Part shown: positions 44,626-52,943 of the stretch, in pieces
How the letters are laid out: each line of letters begins with the position of its first letter
Position numbering within the stretch: the first letter of the stretch is position 1
Source of the DNA: Clostridium_AD frigoriphilum
Lineage (GTDB): Bacteria; Bacillota; Clostridia; Clostridiales; Clostridiaceae
Reading direction: 5' to 3'
Assembly (NCBI RefSeq): GCF_036541405.1
Contig: NZ_JAZHFS010000005.1
Span: forward strand, 1-64,000
DNA length: 64,000 nt
The notes under the pieces: generated by a model
What the model was told of the DNA's origin: nothing
The model's input: the letters and a program-made list of their open reading frames with translations, nothing else
Database searches by the model: none
Program-made: the position numbers and the translations under genes

Positions 44626-44889
44626 TTATTTTAGGTTATCAACATAATCTTTTGCTTCCTTTAATCCAAATCCAGTAACCTCTCTACATTTTTTTATCGC
44701 CTTAATTTTCCCATCTTTTTCTATGATACTTTTTAACTCATCATTTAAAGGATCTTCTGGAATTCCAACCTGCTTTGCGATCTTAATTATATTCGAATTC
44801 ATGCGAGTTATATGTTTTTGCAATGAATCAATCTTACTTGTAAGTATTGAAATGTAAAGTACGATTATACAGAGTATTAGATAATTCAT
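44626..44889 (-). CDS. Membrane-anchored L7/L12 C-terminal-domain protein
   Basis: An 87-residue protein with an N-terminal hydrophobic helix (YLILCIIVLYISILT), a short coiled linker, and a C-terminal segment (about 53-87) matching the ribosomal protein L7/L12 C-terminal domain: GKIKAIKKCREVTGFGLKEA followed by KDYVD. Such small proteins occur in Firmicutes outside ribosomal operons; their function is unknown. It sits inside the cobalamin operon between cbiC and cbiD, in the same direction and tightly spaced to cbiD, so it is co-transcribed. Confidence 0.8.
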   Translation of the reverse strand: MNYLILCIIVLYISILTSKIDSLQKHITRMNSNIIKIAKQVGIPEDPLNDELKSIIEKDGKIKAIKKCREVTGFGLKEAKDYVDNLK

Positions 44890-44953
44890 ATGATATCTGC
44901 TCTCCCCTATTATAATAATTTAGAATTTTAAAACAAAGTTCTTAAACTACATG

Positions 44954-45580
44954 CTAACCTCTATCTACTATCATATACATTAATGCATTTAATATAGATG
45001 CAGCCACTGTACTTCCACCTTTTCTTCCCCTAACAACAATCATTGGGATGTCCAATTTTTCAATTTCTATTTTAGATTCTGCAGCTCCCACAAAACCAAT
45101 AGGTGTCGCTATTATAAATTTTGCATTACATTTTCCTTCCTCAATTAATTCCTTTAATCTAAATAAAGCTGTAGGTGCATTACCAAAAATAAAGAACTCA
45201 ACACCATCTTCTACTGCCTTCTCCACCGCTGCCATAGAACGTGTTATGTGACGTGCTTTAGCAATTTCAGCCACATTTTCATCACTAACAAAACATAAGG
45301 CATTACAATTTAAATCTTTAAGAGCTTTTTTATTTATACCTGCTAATGCCATTTTTGTATCAGTATATATTGTTACTCCTTTTTTAAGTAACTCTACAGC
45401 CGCATCTATTGCTCCATCTCGAATATATAATATATTTCTATAATCAAAATCTGCTGTAGTATGTATTACTCTTTTAATTATTGAAAGTTCTCTAGGTGAG
45501 TATTTATGCTCTCCCATTTCTTGTCCAATAATTTCAAAACTTCTCTTTTCTATGTCCATAGGAATTTTTATGTAATCCAT
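44954..45580 (-). CDS. cbiC: Cobalt-precorrin-8 methylmutase CbiC
   Basis: A 208-residue methylmutase of the CobH/CbiC family, moving a methyl group from C11 to C12 to give cobyrinate. Visible marks: VIHTTADFDY with the catalytic His, YTDTKMALAGI, FVSDENVAEIA, NAPTALFRLKELI and PIGFVGAAESK. Near the end RGRKGGSTVAASILNALMYM is typical. AGGAG precedes the ATG. Confidence 0.95.
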   Translation of the reverse strand: MDYIKIPMDIEKRSFEIIGQEMGEHKYSPRELSIIKRVIHTTADFDYRNILYIRDGAIDAAVELLKKGVTIYTDTKMALAGINKKALKDLNCNALCFVSDENVAEIAKARHITRSMAAVEKAVEDGVEFFIFGNAPTALFRLKELIEEGKCNAKFIIATPIGFVGAAESKIEIEKLDIPMIVVRGRKGGSTVAASILNALMYMIVDRG

Positions 45581-45611
45581 ATTTTAATCTCCTTTTGTTT
45601 TAGAATCAGAT

Positions 45612-45665
45612 GGGGACGGTTAACAACTAATTGACCCAAAAGTTGGGGACGGTTAACAATTAATT
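45612..45665 (+). repeat. REP-like repeats upstream of cbiC, two direct copies
   Basis: Two forward copies (45612-45632 and 45645-45665), 33 bases apart, in the gap between cbiA and cbiC. Confidence 0.85.
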
Positions 45666-45677
45666 GACTTAATTCAC

Positions 45678-47003
45678 CTATTTGAAAATTTTTCTAAACC
45701 ATAATAAATTTCCAAAAAAATGTACATGTCCATATATCGCTATAGTGTTTTTTTTAATATATCCACATAACCAATTTTTCTTGCTTCCGTCATAAACGTC
45801 TTTAGAAAGTTTAAATATTTTTTCTTCTTGTAAATCAACAAACGATTTATGAAACTCATGGCAGTTTATGCTCATATCTTTTGGCAAAATAGTATTTTCT
45901 AGCTCTACCTTAATATTTGCGTATCCAAAATTCTGAAGTTTTGTGGTTAAGGAATAATACCCATCAAAAAAGCCAACAGTTTTAAATGTTATTTGTTCTT
46001 CACCTAATTTTTTTTGTCCTAAAGTAAGGTACATTAACCCCCCGCATTCAGCGTAACAGGGTAGTCCACCATCTAGAGCTTTTTTAATGCTATAAAGCAT
46101 AGACGTATTTTCAGATAACTCCTTTATAAATACCTCAGGGTACCCCCCACCTAAATAAAGAAAATCAATATTGCTTGGTAGTTCATTATCAATAAGTGGA
46201 CTAAAGTATATAACCTCTCCGAATTCCTCTAGAAGCTCTAAATTTTCTTTATAATAGAAGCTAAAAGCTTTATCATAGGCTACAGCTATTCTTTTCCCCT
46301 TATTTTCAACATGAAAATCATCTACATATTTCTTACTTTCCTTAAATTGTTCTAATAATAGATTCATATCCAAATGTTTTTCTAATAATTTTGCACAAAC
46401 TTCAATTTTTTCCTCAAGATCCTCTATTTCACTACTTTGAATTAATCCTAAATGCCTACTTTTCAAAGATAATCTCTCATCTTTAGGAAGATACCCTAAA
46501 ACTTTTATTTTACAATTTTTATCAATTGCCGATTTAAGCAAATTATAGTAACTCTCTGTTATGTTATTTAATATTATGCCACGTATATTTGCCTCTTTAA
46601 AATTAACTATTCCATTTATTTCTGCACAAAAGGTCGCTACCTGAGCTTTCGGAGACAGTACAAGTATAATAGGTAAATCTAAAACCTTAGACACATGATA
46701 TGTAGAATATGATGTATCTATGCCTTTGCCATCATATAATCCCATTACGCCTTCAACTACTCCTAAATCACCGTGACCTCTAGAAAAGCTAGCCTTAACT
46801 CCGGCCTCTCCCATAAGATATAAATCCAGATTTCTTGAATCTTGGCCCGTTATTTTTGAATGAAAAGCCGAGTCTATATAATCAGGCCCTACTTTATAAC
46901 CCTGCACATTGAAGCCCCTATTTTTTAAGACTTTCATAATACCAAGGGTTACTGTGGTTTTACCACCACCACTTGCATTTGAAGCTATAACTATACTCTT
47001 CAT
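45678..47003 (-). CDS. cbiA: Cobyrinate a,c-diamide synthase CbiA
   Basis: A 441-residue ATP- and glutamine-dependent amidase. The N-terminal dethiobiotin-synthase-like part has the P-loop ASGGGKTTVTLGI and KVGPDYIDSAFH. The C-terminal glutamine amidotransferase part has YLGGGYPEVFIKEL, the nucleophile Cys in CYAECGGLMYLT and the HEFHKS histidine near the end. It amidates the a and c side chains. The sequence fits CbiA rather than CobQ/CbiP. REP-like arrays flank it on both sides. Confidence 0.94.
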   Translation of the reverse strand: MKSIVIASNASGGGKTTVTLGIMKVLKNRGFNVQGYKVGPDYIDSAFHSKITGQDSRNLDLYLMGEAGVKASFSRGHGDLGVVEGVMGLYDGKGIDTSYSTYHVSKVLDLPIILVLSPKAQVATFCAEINGIVNFKEANIRGIILNNITESYYNLLKSAIDKNCKIKVLGYLPKDERLSLKSRHLGLIQSSEIEDLEEKIEVCAKLLEKHLDMNLLLEQFKESKKYVDDFHVENKGKRIAVAYDKAFSFYYKENLELLEEFGEVIYFSPLIDNELPSNIDFLYLGGGYPEVFIKELSENTSMLYSIKKALDGGLPCYAECGGLMYLTLGQKKLGEEQITFKTVGFFDGYYSLTTKLQNFGYANIKVELENTILPKDMSINCHEFHKSFVDLQEEKIFKLSKDVYDGSKKNWLCGYIKKNTIAIYGHVHFFGNLLWFRKIFK

Positions 47004-47040
47004 TTACACTCACATCCTTTTATGGACTGGCCCTTAAAGT

Positions 47041-47290
47041 CAATTAGTTGTTAACTGTCCCTCAGTTTTGACTCACCCTAAAGGTCAATTAGTTGTTAAC
47101 CGTCCCCCAAGTTTTGACTCATCCTTAAGTTCAATTAGTTGTTAACCGTCCCTCAGTTTTGACTCATCCTTAAGTTCAATTAGTTGTTAACCATCCCTCA
47201 GTTTTGACTCACCTTTAAGTTCAATTAGTTGTTAACTGTCCCTCAAGTTTTGACTCATCCTTAAGTTTAATTAGTTGTTAACCGTCCCTT
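47041..47290 (-). repeat. REP-like tandem array upstream of cbiA, six copies, period 45-46
   Basis: Reverse cores (CAATTAGTTGTTAACCGTCC type) begin at 47041, 47086, 47132, 47177, 47222 and 47268. The intervening TCAGTTTTGACTCATCCTTA is itself conserved between units, so the whole unit has been multiplied. Confidence 0.9.
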
Positions 47291-47304
47291 AAGTTTTCCC
47301 TTCC

Positions 47305-48393
47305 CTAAAGTTCTAATTTTTTTAAACACACAATCAACTTTTCATTTCTGACATCATCCTTAATAGCCAGCCTTATAAATTGTTTGTCCAGCCCCCTAAA
47401 ATTGTCTGCTTTTCTTATAACAAAGCCTTGATCCAAACATAGTTTATAAAGCTCATCTGCATCTACTTCTTTTAATTTACATAACACAAAATTACCATAG
47501 GTTAAAAAGACCTTATCTATAAATGAGATACTATTTAACGCTTTTAAGAAAATAGGTCTTTCATCTCTTATCCATTGTTTGCTTTTTTCAATATACTCGA
47601 CATCCTTTAGCACATTAATTACTGCAACTTCTGCAAAACAGTTTATATTCCAAGGATTTTGTTTATCTTTAATTTTTTTTATTAATTTAGCATCACTGCT
47701 AACTCCATACCCAAATCTTATGCCTGGCATTGCAAAAAATTTTGTTAAAGCCCTTATTACAAATAAACATTTATAAGTTTTAACACTCTGCGCAAAACTG
47801 TGAAAATCATCTCCCGTAAATTCTATAAAAGCCTCATCTATTATTATGATTTTGTTATTACTCTCACAATAATCAAGAATTTTTTTAAACTTAGCTTTAT
47901 CAATGATATTACCATTAGGATTATTAGGATTAGCTAGGATTACCCCTTCTACACTTCGTAATTTATTAAGGATATCATCATAATCATAAGAGAGCTGCCC
48001 ATACTTATGCTTTAGCAAAACAGTCCCATTAAAATTCTCTTTTAAGAAAGAATATTCTATATTACAAGCCCACTTTTTAGCGTCAATTTCATACTCTACA
48101 AAGGAAGGTACTACAATTAGTACACTTCTAAGGCAAGATATAACTAAATCAATTATTTCTGCTGCCCCATTTCCTAAAACAAAATACTCCTCTGGGCAAC
48201 TACTGTATTTGCCGAGTGCCTTTAATACATTTCTATATTGAATATCTGGATATCTAGTTAATGCATCTACAGCAAAACTAATATTGTCAGTAAAACTTTT
48301 AGGAATGCCAAGTGGATTTATATTAGAACTATAATCTATTAGTTCTCGTCCCTCAAGTAATCCATTAGTATAAATATCTCCACCATGTATCAT
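47305..48393 (-). CDS. cobD: L-threonine-O-3-phosphate decarboxylase CobD
   Basis: A 362-residue PLP-dependent enzyme of aminotransferase fold type I, related to histidinol-phosphate aminotransferase. It shows the N-terminal DYSSNINPLGIP typical of CobD, ANPNNPNGN, IIIDEAFIEF and the PLP-lysine region RALTKFFAMPGIRFGYG. It makes (R)-1-amino-2-propanol phosphate for the nucleotide loop. The context of cbiK and cbiA supports CobD rather than HisC. GGAAGG-type site before the ATG. Confidence 0.92.
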   Translation of the reverse strand: MIHGGDIYTNGLLEGRELIDYSSNINPLGIPKSFTDNISFAVDALTRYPDIQYRNVLKALGKYSSCPEEYFVLGNGAAEIIDLVISCLRSVLIVVPSFVEYEIDAKKWACNIEYSFLKENFNGTVLLKHKYGQLSYDYDDILNKLRSVEGVILANPNNPNGNIIDKAKFKKILDYCESNNKIIIIDEAFIEFTGDDFHSFAQSVKTYKCLFVIRALTKFFAMPGIRFGYGVSSDAKLIKKIKDKQNPWNINCFAEVAVINVLKDVEYIEKSKQWIRDERPIFLKALNSISFIDKVFLTYGNFVLCKLKEVDADELYKLCLDQGFVIRKADNFRGLDKQFIRLAIKDDVRNEKLIVCLKKLEL

Positions 48394-48464
48394 AAATACC
48401 TTCCTTTCTCCTTTTGGGATCCCCCTGTACTTATAATTTCATCTACAAGTAGTCACAAATGATT

Positions 48465-49298
48465 TTAAATACCCTTATGTGTTTTTCCTACATTTTTAAA
48501 TTTTTCATTAATTACATCATTAATATGTTGTATATAAATATCTTGTACAGCAATATTTTCTCCTAATCCATGTAGGTATATTCTTACTTTAAATCCCTCT
48601 GCTTCTAAAATATTTTTCCATGACTCTTCCTTTTCTCCAACCATATCATTTTTAACATGATCGCCTGCAACTAAAAGCAGTGGCATCAGAATAACCTCTT
48701 TAGTTCCCTGAACAATAACATTTGGTATTACTCTATCCAAAGTTGGATATCCCTCTACTGTAGCCACATGAACATTTTTAAATCCTCTATCCCTTAAAAC
48801 ACTTTCGAAGCAGCAATATACAGCATTAGCAATATGATTTGTGCCATGCCCCATTAAAATTACTGTGTCATCTTTTGGTAATTGATTTGATAAAGCGTCC
48901 ACCATTATTGTGTAATCATCCGGCACGCCAGCCTCTTCTCCCTTAAAACATATAAGTGGTCTTCCTACCAAAATATTGTCAAATGCATTGCATTCTTTAT
49001 ATTTATTAACTACATTATTTACATAATCAAATTCCGCTCCTGGAATAACATGCAAAGGCTGAACAATTACCTCATTATAACCTTCATTTTTTAGTTTTTC
49101 CAAAGCTTCTTCTGGTGTATCTATATAAATATTATCTCTATTTTTAAGAACCTTAAGAATAACATGCGAAGTAAACGCTCTTCTTATATCATAATCTACA
49201 AAGGTATTTTTTATTTTATTTTCTATTACATCAATAGTTACTTTTCTTGTGTCTTCATATGTTGTTCCAAAACTTACAACTAAAATTGCTTTCTTCAT
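48465..49298 (-). CDS. cbiK: Sirohydrochlorin cobaltochelatase CbiK
   Basis: About 277 residues; the start chosen is the ATG at 49298 (MKKAILVVSFGTTYEDTRKV) with AAGGTGG upstream. The open frame continues upstream only through the riboswitch terminator. CbiK features: VSFGTTYEDTR, VIVQPLHVIPGAEFDYV and ILMGHGTNHIAN with the metal-binding histidines. No signal peptide, so it is cytoplasmic. It inserts cobalt early, which marks the anaerobic route. It is the first gene of the cbi operon, under the cobalamin riboswitch. Confidence 0.94.
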   Translation of the reverse strand: MKKAILVVSFGTTYEDTRKVTIDVIENKIKNTFVDYDIRRAFTSHVILKVLKNRDNIYIDTPEEALEKLKNEGYNEVIVQPLHVIPGAEFDYVNNVVNKYKECNAFDNILVGRPLICFKGEEAGVPDDYTIMVDALSNQLPKDDTVILMGHGTNHIANAVYCCFESVLRDRGFKNVHVATVEGYPTLDRVIPNVIVQGTKEVILMPLLLVAGDHVKNDMVGEKEESWKNILEAEGFKVRIYLHGLGENIAVQDIYIQHINDVINEKFKNVGKTHKGI

Positions 49299-49364
49299 TG
49301 TTTTCTTCCACCTTATCATGTATTTTTCGGAATTTTGAACTCTATTTGCTCCTAATATCTTTTC

Positions 49365-49405
49365 AAAAAAACAAAAGTAGTTCACTTAAGATAGCGACTA
49401 CTTTT
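49365..49405 (-). terminator. Riboswitch-controlled terminator before cbiK
   Basis: Minus strand AAAAGTAGT / ACTACTTTT stem followed by GTTTTTTT, about 70 bases downstream of the aptamer and 70 bases upstream of the cbiK start. It is well placed as the expression platform that stops transcription when cobalamin is bound. Confidence 0.75.
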
Positions 49406-49472
49406 TAATTAATTCGTAATAAAATTAACTGCATTAAAAAGTTCTTTCCCTCCGAAAGCTTTGTTAACATCA

Positions 49473-49574
49473 TTTAGGCAGGTCTCCTGGCTTTTGATTT
49501 CTCAATTACAGTAGCGGGGGCTGCTGTGGATTTAAACCACATTCCCTTTTCACCTAATACTCTAGGCACCTAAA
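49473..49574 (-). ncRNA. Cobalamin riboswitch
   Basis: On the minus strand the conserved blocks are present in order: GGTGAAAAGGGAA, AAATCCAC, CAGCCCCCGCTACTGTAA (the most conserved core) and GCCAGGAGACCTGCC. The closing stem is TTTAGG / CCTAAA. It controls the cbiK-cobD-cbiA-cbiC-cbiD-cbiE-cbiL-cbiF-cbiH-cbiJ transcript, presumably turning it off when cobalamin is plentiful. Confidence 0.95.
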
Positions 49575-49681
49575 ATTATATTCTATTGTACTATTAGTTT
49601 ATTATAATTAAGTGGCGGTGTCAATATCATTGTAAAACTTAAGGGTTGGAGGGTTATCTTTAGTCCCAATGGAGAAAGTTG

Positions 49682-49746
49682 AGGGACGGTTAACAACTAA
49701 TTGCTGTCTTAGATAACATCTAAGGTGGGGACGGTTAACAACTAAT
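49682..49746 (+). repeat. REP-like repeats upstream of the RAYT gene, two direct copies
   Basis: Forward copies at 49682-49701 and 49724-49746. The second (GGTGGGGACGGTTAACAAC plus TAAT) is a near-perfect inverted match to the copy downstream of the RAYT gene. Confidence 0.9.
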
Positions 49747-49828
49747 GAACATTAACCTAAAAAAATGAATAGCATTATACTCCATGGGAAACAATTAAAA
49801 TAATACTTTATAAGGAGAGGTGATTTTT

Positions 49829-50740
49829 GTGCCAAGAACGGCAAGAGTAAAAACAGATGAGTCGATATTTCATATCATGTGCAAAAGTATAAGCGAAGTA
49901 ACTTTATTCAAAGATGATGAAGATAAGAAACGGTATTTATTGCTTATAAAGAAGTATAAAACCCTTCATAATTTTAAGCTTTACGGGTACTGTCTTATGG
50001 ATAATCACGTACATTTAATGATTGATGCTAATGGATGTGATATATCAAAAATAATGCATGGTATAAATTTTTCTTATGCAATGTACTTTAATAGAAAATA
50101 TAAAAGAGAAGGACACCTTTTTAAAGATAGATTTAAGAGCAAAATAGTTTATAGCGATAGATATTTAAGGACCTTATCTCTTTATGTGCACAATAATCCT
50201 ACAGACATAATCGAATATAAAGATTCTCCTGAAAAATACGCTTTTTCTAGTCTATCAATATTTTTAGGAAAAACAACTGATTCTTTTAACTTAGTTGATT
50301 ATGTATTTGTTATGAGTCTCTTTGGTGATAACCTTAAAGGTGCAAGAAAAAATTACTATAACCTTCTATTTAGGTGTAATGAAGAAAAATTAGAACAGGA
50401 AATGGAGTTTGAAGATGAAAAAACAGATTATAATAGTGAAAGGAACATACTGGTACGCAATTTTAAATCAGATGACATATTAGATTTTATAGCATTAAAG
50501 ATGAATATGTCAAAAATCAATTTTTATACAAAGTACAGTAGAAATTTCGTTAATGCAAAAGCTTTAGCTGTTGTTTTAATGAGGAGTCTATGCAATTTTA
50601 AATCAAAAGATATATCTAACATACTTGGTAACATTACACAAGCCAGAATATCTAGATTAAGCACTATTGGTATAGGTTTAATTGGGTCAGAAGAAAAATA
50701 TGGAAAGATTATTGATGATTTTATTAAATGTTATGCTTAA
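49829..50740 (+). CDS. REP-associated tyrosine transposase (RAYT, Y1_Tnp)
   Basis: About 303 residues. The preferred start is GTG at 49829 (MPRTARVKTDESIFHIMCKS) with AGGAGAGG upstream. It belongs to the HUH single-strand transposases: the His-x-His motif is in MDNHVHLMI (about 58-66), GHLFKDRFKSKIVYSDRYL follows, and the catalytic Tyr lies in SLYVHNNP (about 125). The C-terminal part (about 210-290) is helical, with a DnaA-like helix-turn-helix look (SKDISNILGNITQARISRLS). It is the only plus-strand gene between the two cobalamin operons and is flanked by inverted REP-like repeats. RAYTs are thought to spread or maintain REP sequences. It is complete and probably functional. Confidence 0.9.
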   Translation: MPRTARVKTDESIFHIMCKSISEVTLFKDDEDKKRYLLLIKKYKTLHNFKLYGYCLMDNHVHLMIDANGCDISKIMHGINFSYAMYFNRKYKREGHLFKDRFKSKIVYSDRYLRTLSLYVHNNPTDIIEYKDSPEKYAFSSLSIFLGKTTDSFNLVDYVFVMSLFGDNLKGARKNYYNLLFRCNEEKLEQEMEFEDEKTDYNSERNILVRNFKSDDILDFIALKMNMSKINFYTKYSRNFVNAKALAVVLMRSLCNFKSKDISNILGNITQARISRLSTIGIGLIGSEEKYGKIIDDFIKCYA

Positions 50741-50896
50741 TTTTTATTAATTTTCATATTCATGTAATCAATAAAAATTTCAGAATGACAGCTAACTATA
50801 TTTATTAGGCTAACATTGGACAAGCATTGTAAATAAAATATTTATTAATATACATAATAAAAATGCTATATTAATTAGTCAATTTAGTCGTAAAAA

Positions 50897-50923
50897 GGTG
50901 CAAATTTTAAAAAAATTTGCACC
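50897..50923 (-). terminator. Terminator of the cobT-cobS operon
   Basis: GGTGCAAATTT and its complement form a perfect stem; the minus-strand tail is TTTTTACG. A REP-like copy lies between it and the cobS stop codon. Confidence 0.75.
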
Positions 50924-50936
50924 AAAATATAAGCTA

Positions 50937-50959
50937 ATTAATTGTTAACCGTCCCCACC
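50937..50959 (-). repeat. REP-like repeat downstream of the RAYT gene
   Basis: A reverse copy that matches the one at 49724-49746 in 22 of 23 bases as an inverted repeat, 10 bases beyond the cobS stop. Confidence 0.9.
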
Positions 50960-50969
50960 TGAGGCCTCC

Positions 50970-51722
50970 CTAAATTACTGCTATAAACAATATCATTGTT
51001 AAAATCTCAACTAATTCATTGTTAGCTCCCAAACTGTCACCTGTGAGTCCTGTAATTTTGCTCTCACAGAATTTATTAAATAAGAGACTTAAAAATAGCG
51101 CTGGAATTATTAATATAACACTATTTTTGATTCCTATTAATAAAGTTCCAAGTATAATAGTTATTACCCCTGCAATTACTAGTCTTTTAACATCAATATT
51201 GCCAATAAATATATTACCTGAACCTGTCTCTTTAGCATTTTTACCTATAAAAGATATAAATACTACAGTAAATCTTGCAATTATTGGAGCCGCAATTAAT
51301 ATAAGTGGTAAATCAATTTGTATGATAGTAGTCACCGCCGCATATCGTGCTAACATGTCAAATACTATAGCTATAGTCGCGAAAGTACCAACTGAGCTAT
51401 CTTTCATAACTTCTATAATTTTGTATTTATCACCTTTTAGCGAAAAGAAGCCATCACATGTATCTCCAAGTCCATCAACATGCAATCCTCCAGTAATAAT
51501 TATTGGTATTATAACTACAAATACTGCTGTAATGTTTACTGGTAACACTTTTATCAATAGATAATATACTATCCATTGAACAACTCCTATAAATAATCCC
51601 ACTATAGGAAAAAATATAGATCCCCTCTTAAAATTTTCTTTCTCACAGTTTAAACTTTTATTTATAGGTATTCTTGTAAAAAACTGAAAAAATAGCAAAA
51701 AATCATTTAAATATTCTCTCAT
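50970..51722 (-). CDS. cobS: Adenosylcobinamide-GDP ribazoletransferase CobS
   Basis: A 250-residue integral membrane enzyme joining adenosylcobinamide-GDP with alpha-ribazole to give adenosylcobalamin. Multiple hydrophobic helices are seen, with the family motifs FFTRIPI near the N-terminus, GGLHVDGLGDTCDGFFS and, near the end, GLTGDSLGANNELVE. The His/Asp-rich GLHxDGxxD motif is expected to bind metal. It is last in the operon, 58 bases after cobU. Confidence 0.94.
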   Translation of the reverse strand: MREYLNDFLLFFQFFTRIPINKSLNCEKENFKRGSIFFPIVGLFIGVVQWIVYYLLIKVLPVNITAVFVVIIPIIITGGLHVDGLGDTCDGFFSLKGDKYKIIEVMKDSSVGTFATIAIVFDMLARYAAVTTIIQIDLPLILIAAPIIARFTVVFISFIGKNAKETGSGNIFIGNIDVKRLVIAGVITIILGTLLIGIKNSVILIIPALFLSLLFNKFCESKITGLTGDSLGANNELVEILTMILFIAVI

Positions 51723-51780
51723 TTTATTGCTTGCAACTGCCTACCATTGCAAGGTTCACCTCTTTCCTAGATAATAATAT

Positions 51781-52329
51781 TCATTTTAATTTTAAAGGTA
51801 ACCCACAAGAAATTAGATATACCTCATCACTTTGACTTGCTATGTATTGATTTACAAACCCTGCTATATCCCTAAATACTCTACTAAGCTTATTCTCAGG
51901 TACAAGCCCAGAACCTACCTCATTAGTTACCATAACAAAATTAATATTTGCTACCCTCGCCTTTAATATTAGCTTTTCAAACTGAGTTTTTATATCATCT
52001 AATAACTCATCTATTTTCCCCATAGATATTTTATCAAAATCTATTTTTTCCTTAAACATTAAATTAGTTATCATAATTGTAACGCAATCAAGCAATATAT
52101 TATTTATATCATAATTCCCTATAGCCTTATCTAAATCATAAAAGCCCTCAAAGGTTGTCCATCTTGCATTTCTAGAGTCTATATGTTTTTTAATTCTATC
52201 TCCCATTTCCTCATCTGTAACTATTGCTGTTGCAATATATAAAACATCATCAGTATCTTTAAAAATGTTTTCAGCAAAAGTGCTTTTCCCACTTCGACTT
52301 CCACCAGTTACTAAAATTATTTTGCCCAT
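51781..52329 (-). CDS. cobU: Adenosylcobinamide kinase / guanylyltransferase CobU
   Basis: A 182-residue bifunctional enzyme. The P-loop GGSRSGKSTFAE is at the N-terminus. YIATAIVTDEEM, with the family's following HIDSRNARWTTFE (the guanylylated His), and LLDCVTIMITNLM are present. VTNEVGSGLVPENKLSRVFRD completes the signature. It phosphorylates cobinamide and adds GMP. It starts 13 bases after the cobC gene. Confidence 0.95.
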   Translation of the reverse strand: MGKIILVTGGSRSGKSTFAENIFKDTDDVLYIATAIVTDEEMGDRIKKHIDSRNARWTTFEGFYDLDKAIGNYDINNILLDCVTIMITNLMFKEKIDFDKISMGKIDELLDDIKTQFEKLILKARVANINFVMVTNEVGSGLVPENKLSRVFRDIAGFVNQYIASQSDEVYLISCGLPLKLK

Positions 52330-52342
52330 TTATGCTCGCCTC

Positions 52343-52930
52343 CTAGATATGCATAATTGCATCAATATATAAATTACCATATTCATATTTAATAATGCTT
52401 ATATCGCCATTTTTACATCCAAATTTCCAAAATAAATCTATATTCCCATCCATAATATAACAATATATAGCTCTTATAACTCCAGAATGAGCACATATTA
52501 AAATATTATCAAAATCTAACTTTTTAATATTATCCATAAAACTCTTAACTCTCATGCATAACTCAATATAACTTTCACCCTCTGGTGGTGTAAATTGTTT
52601 CCAATTATCCATCCAACATAAACATTCTTTAGGATAAAGTATTTTAATTTCTTCGTAAGTTTTACCTTCAAAGTCTCCGAAATTAGTTTCATTTATTCTA
52701 CTATCTTGTATAATTTCCATTTCATTCAAACCTAAAGCTAATTTTGCCATTTCCAAAGTTCTTTTTTTATCACTAACATATACTTTATCTAATTTAATAT
52801 CTTTAAAGAAATCTTTTGCCTTATTTCCTTGAACTACACCTATTTCATTTAGACTTATATCCAAATTACCATAATAAGATCCTTTTCTATTTTCTTCAGT
52901 TTGACCATGTCTTAACAGATAAATATTCAT
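52343..52930 (-). CDS. cobC: Alpha-ribazole phosphatase-like CobC
   Basis: A 195-residue histidine phosphatase (phosphoglycerate mutase-like fold). The phospho-acceptor motif LLRHGQTEEN is at the N-terminus. Arg in SDKKRTLEMA, Glu in NETNFGDFEGK and the second His in CAHSGVIRAI complete the site. Its operon position between cobT and cobU supports removal of phosphate from alpha-ribazole-5'-phosphate or adenosylcobalamin phosphate. Confidence 0.88.
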   Translation of the reverse strand: MNIYLLRHGQTEENRKGSYYGNLDISLNEIGVVQGNKAKDFFKDIKLDKVYVSDKKRTLEMAKLALGLNEMEIIQDSRINETNFGDFEGKTYEEIKILYPKECLCWMDNWKQFTPPEGESYIELCMRVKSFMDNIKKLDFDNILICAHSGVIRAIYCYIMDGNIDLFWKFGCKNGDISIIKYEYGNLYIDAIMHI

Positions 52931-52943
52931 AACTCATCACACC

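Noticed and set aside
47041..47290. Regularly spaced repeats resembling a CRISPR array (also at 60113-60337 and 43262-43512)
   Set aside because: The sequences between the cores are conserved from unit to unit rather than unique, the cores vary, no cas genes are present, and the same core occurs singly elsewhere. These are REP-like tandem repeats.
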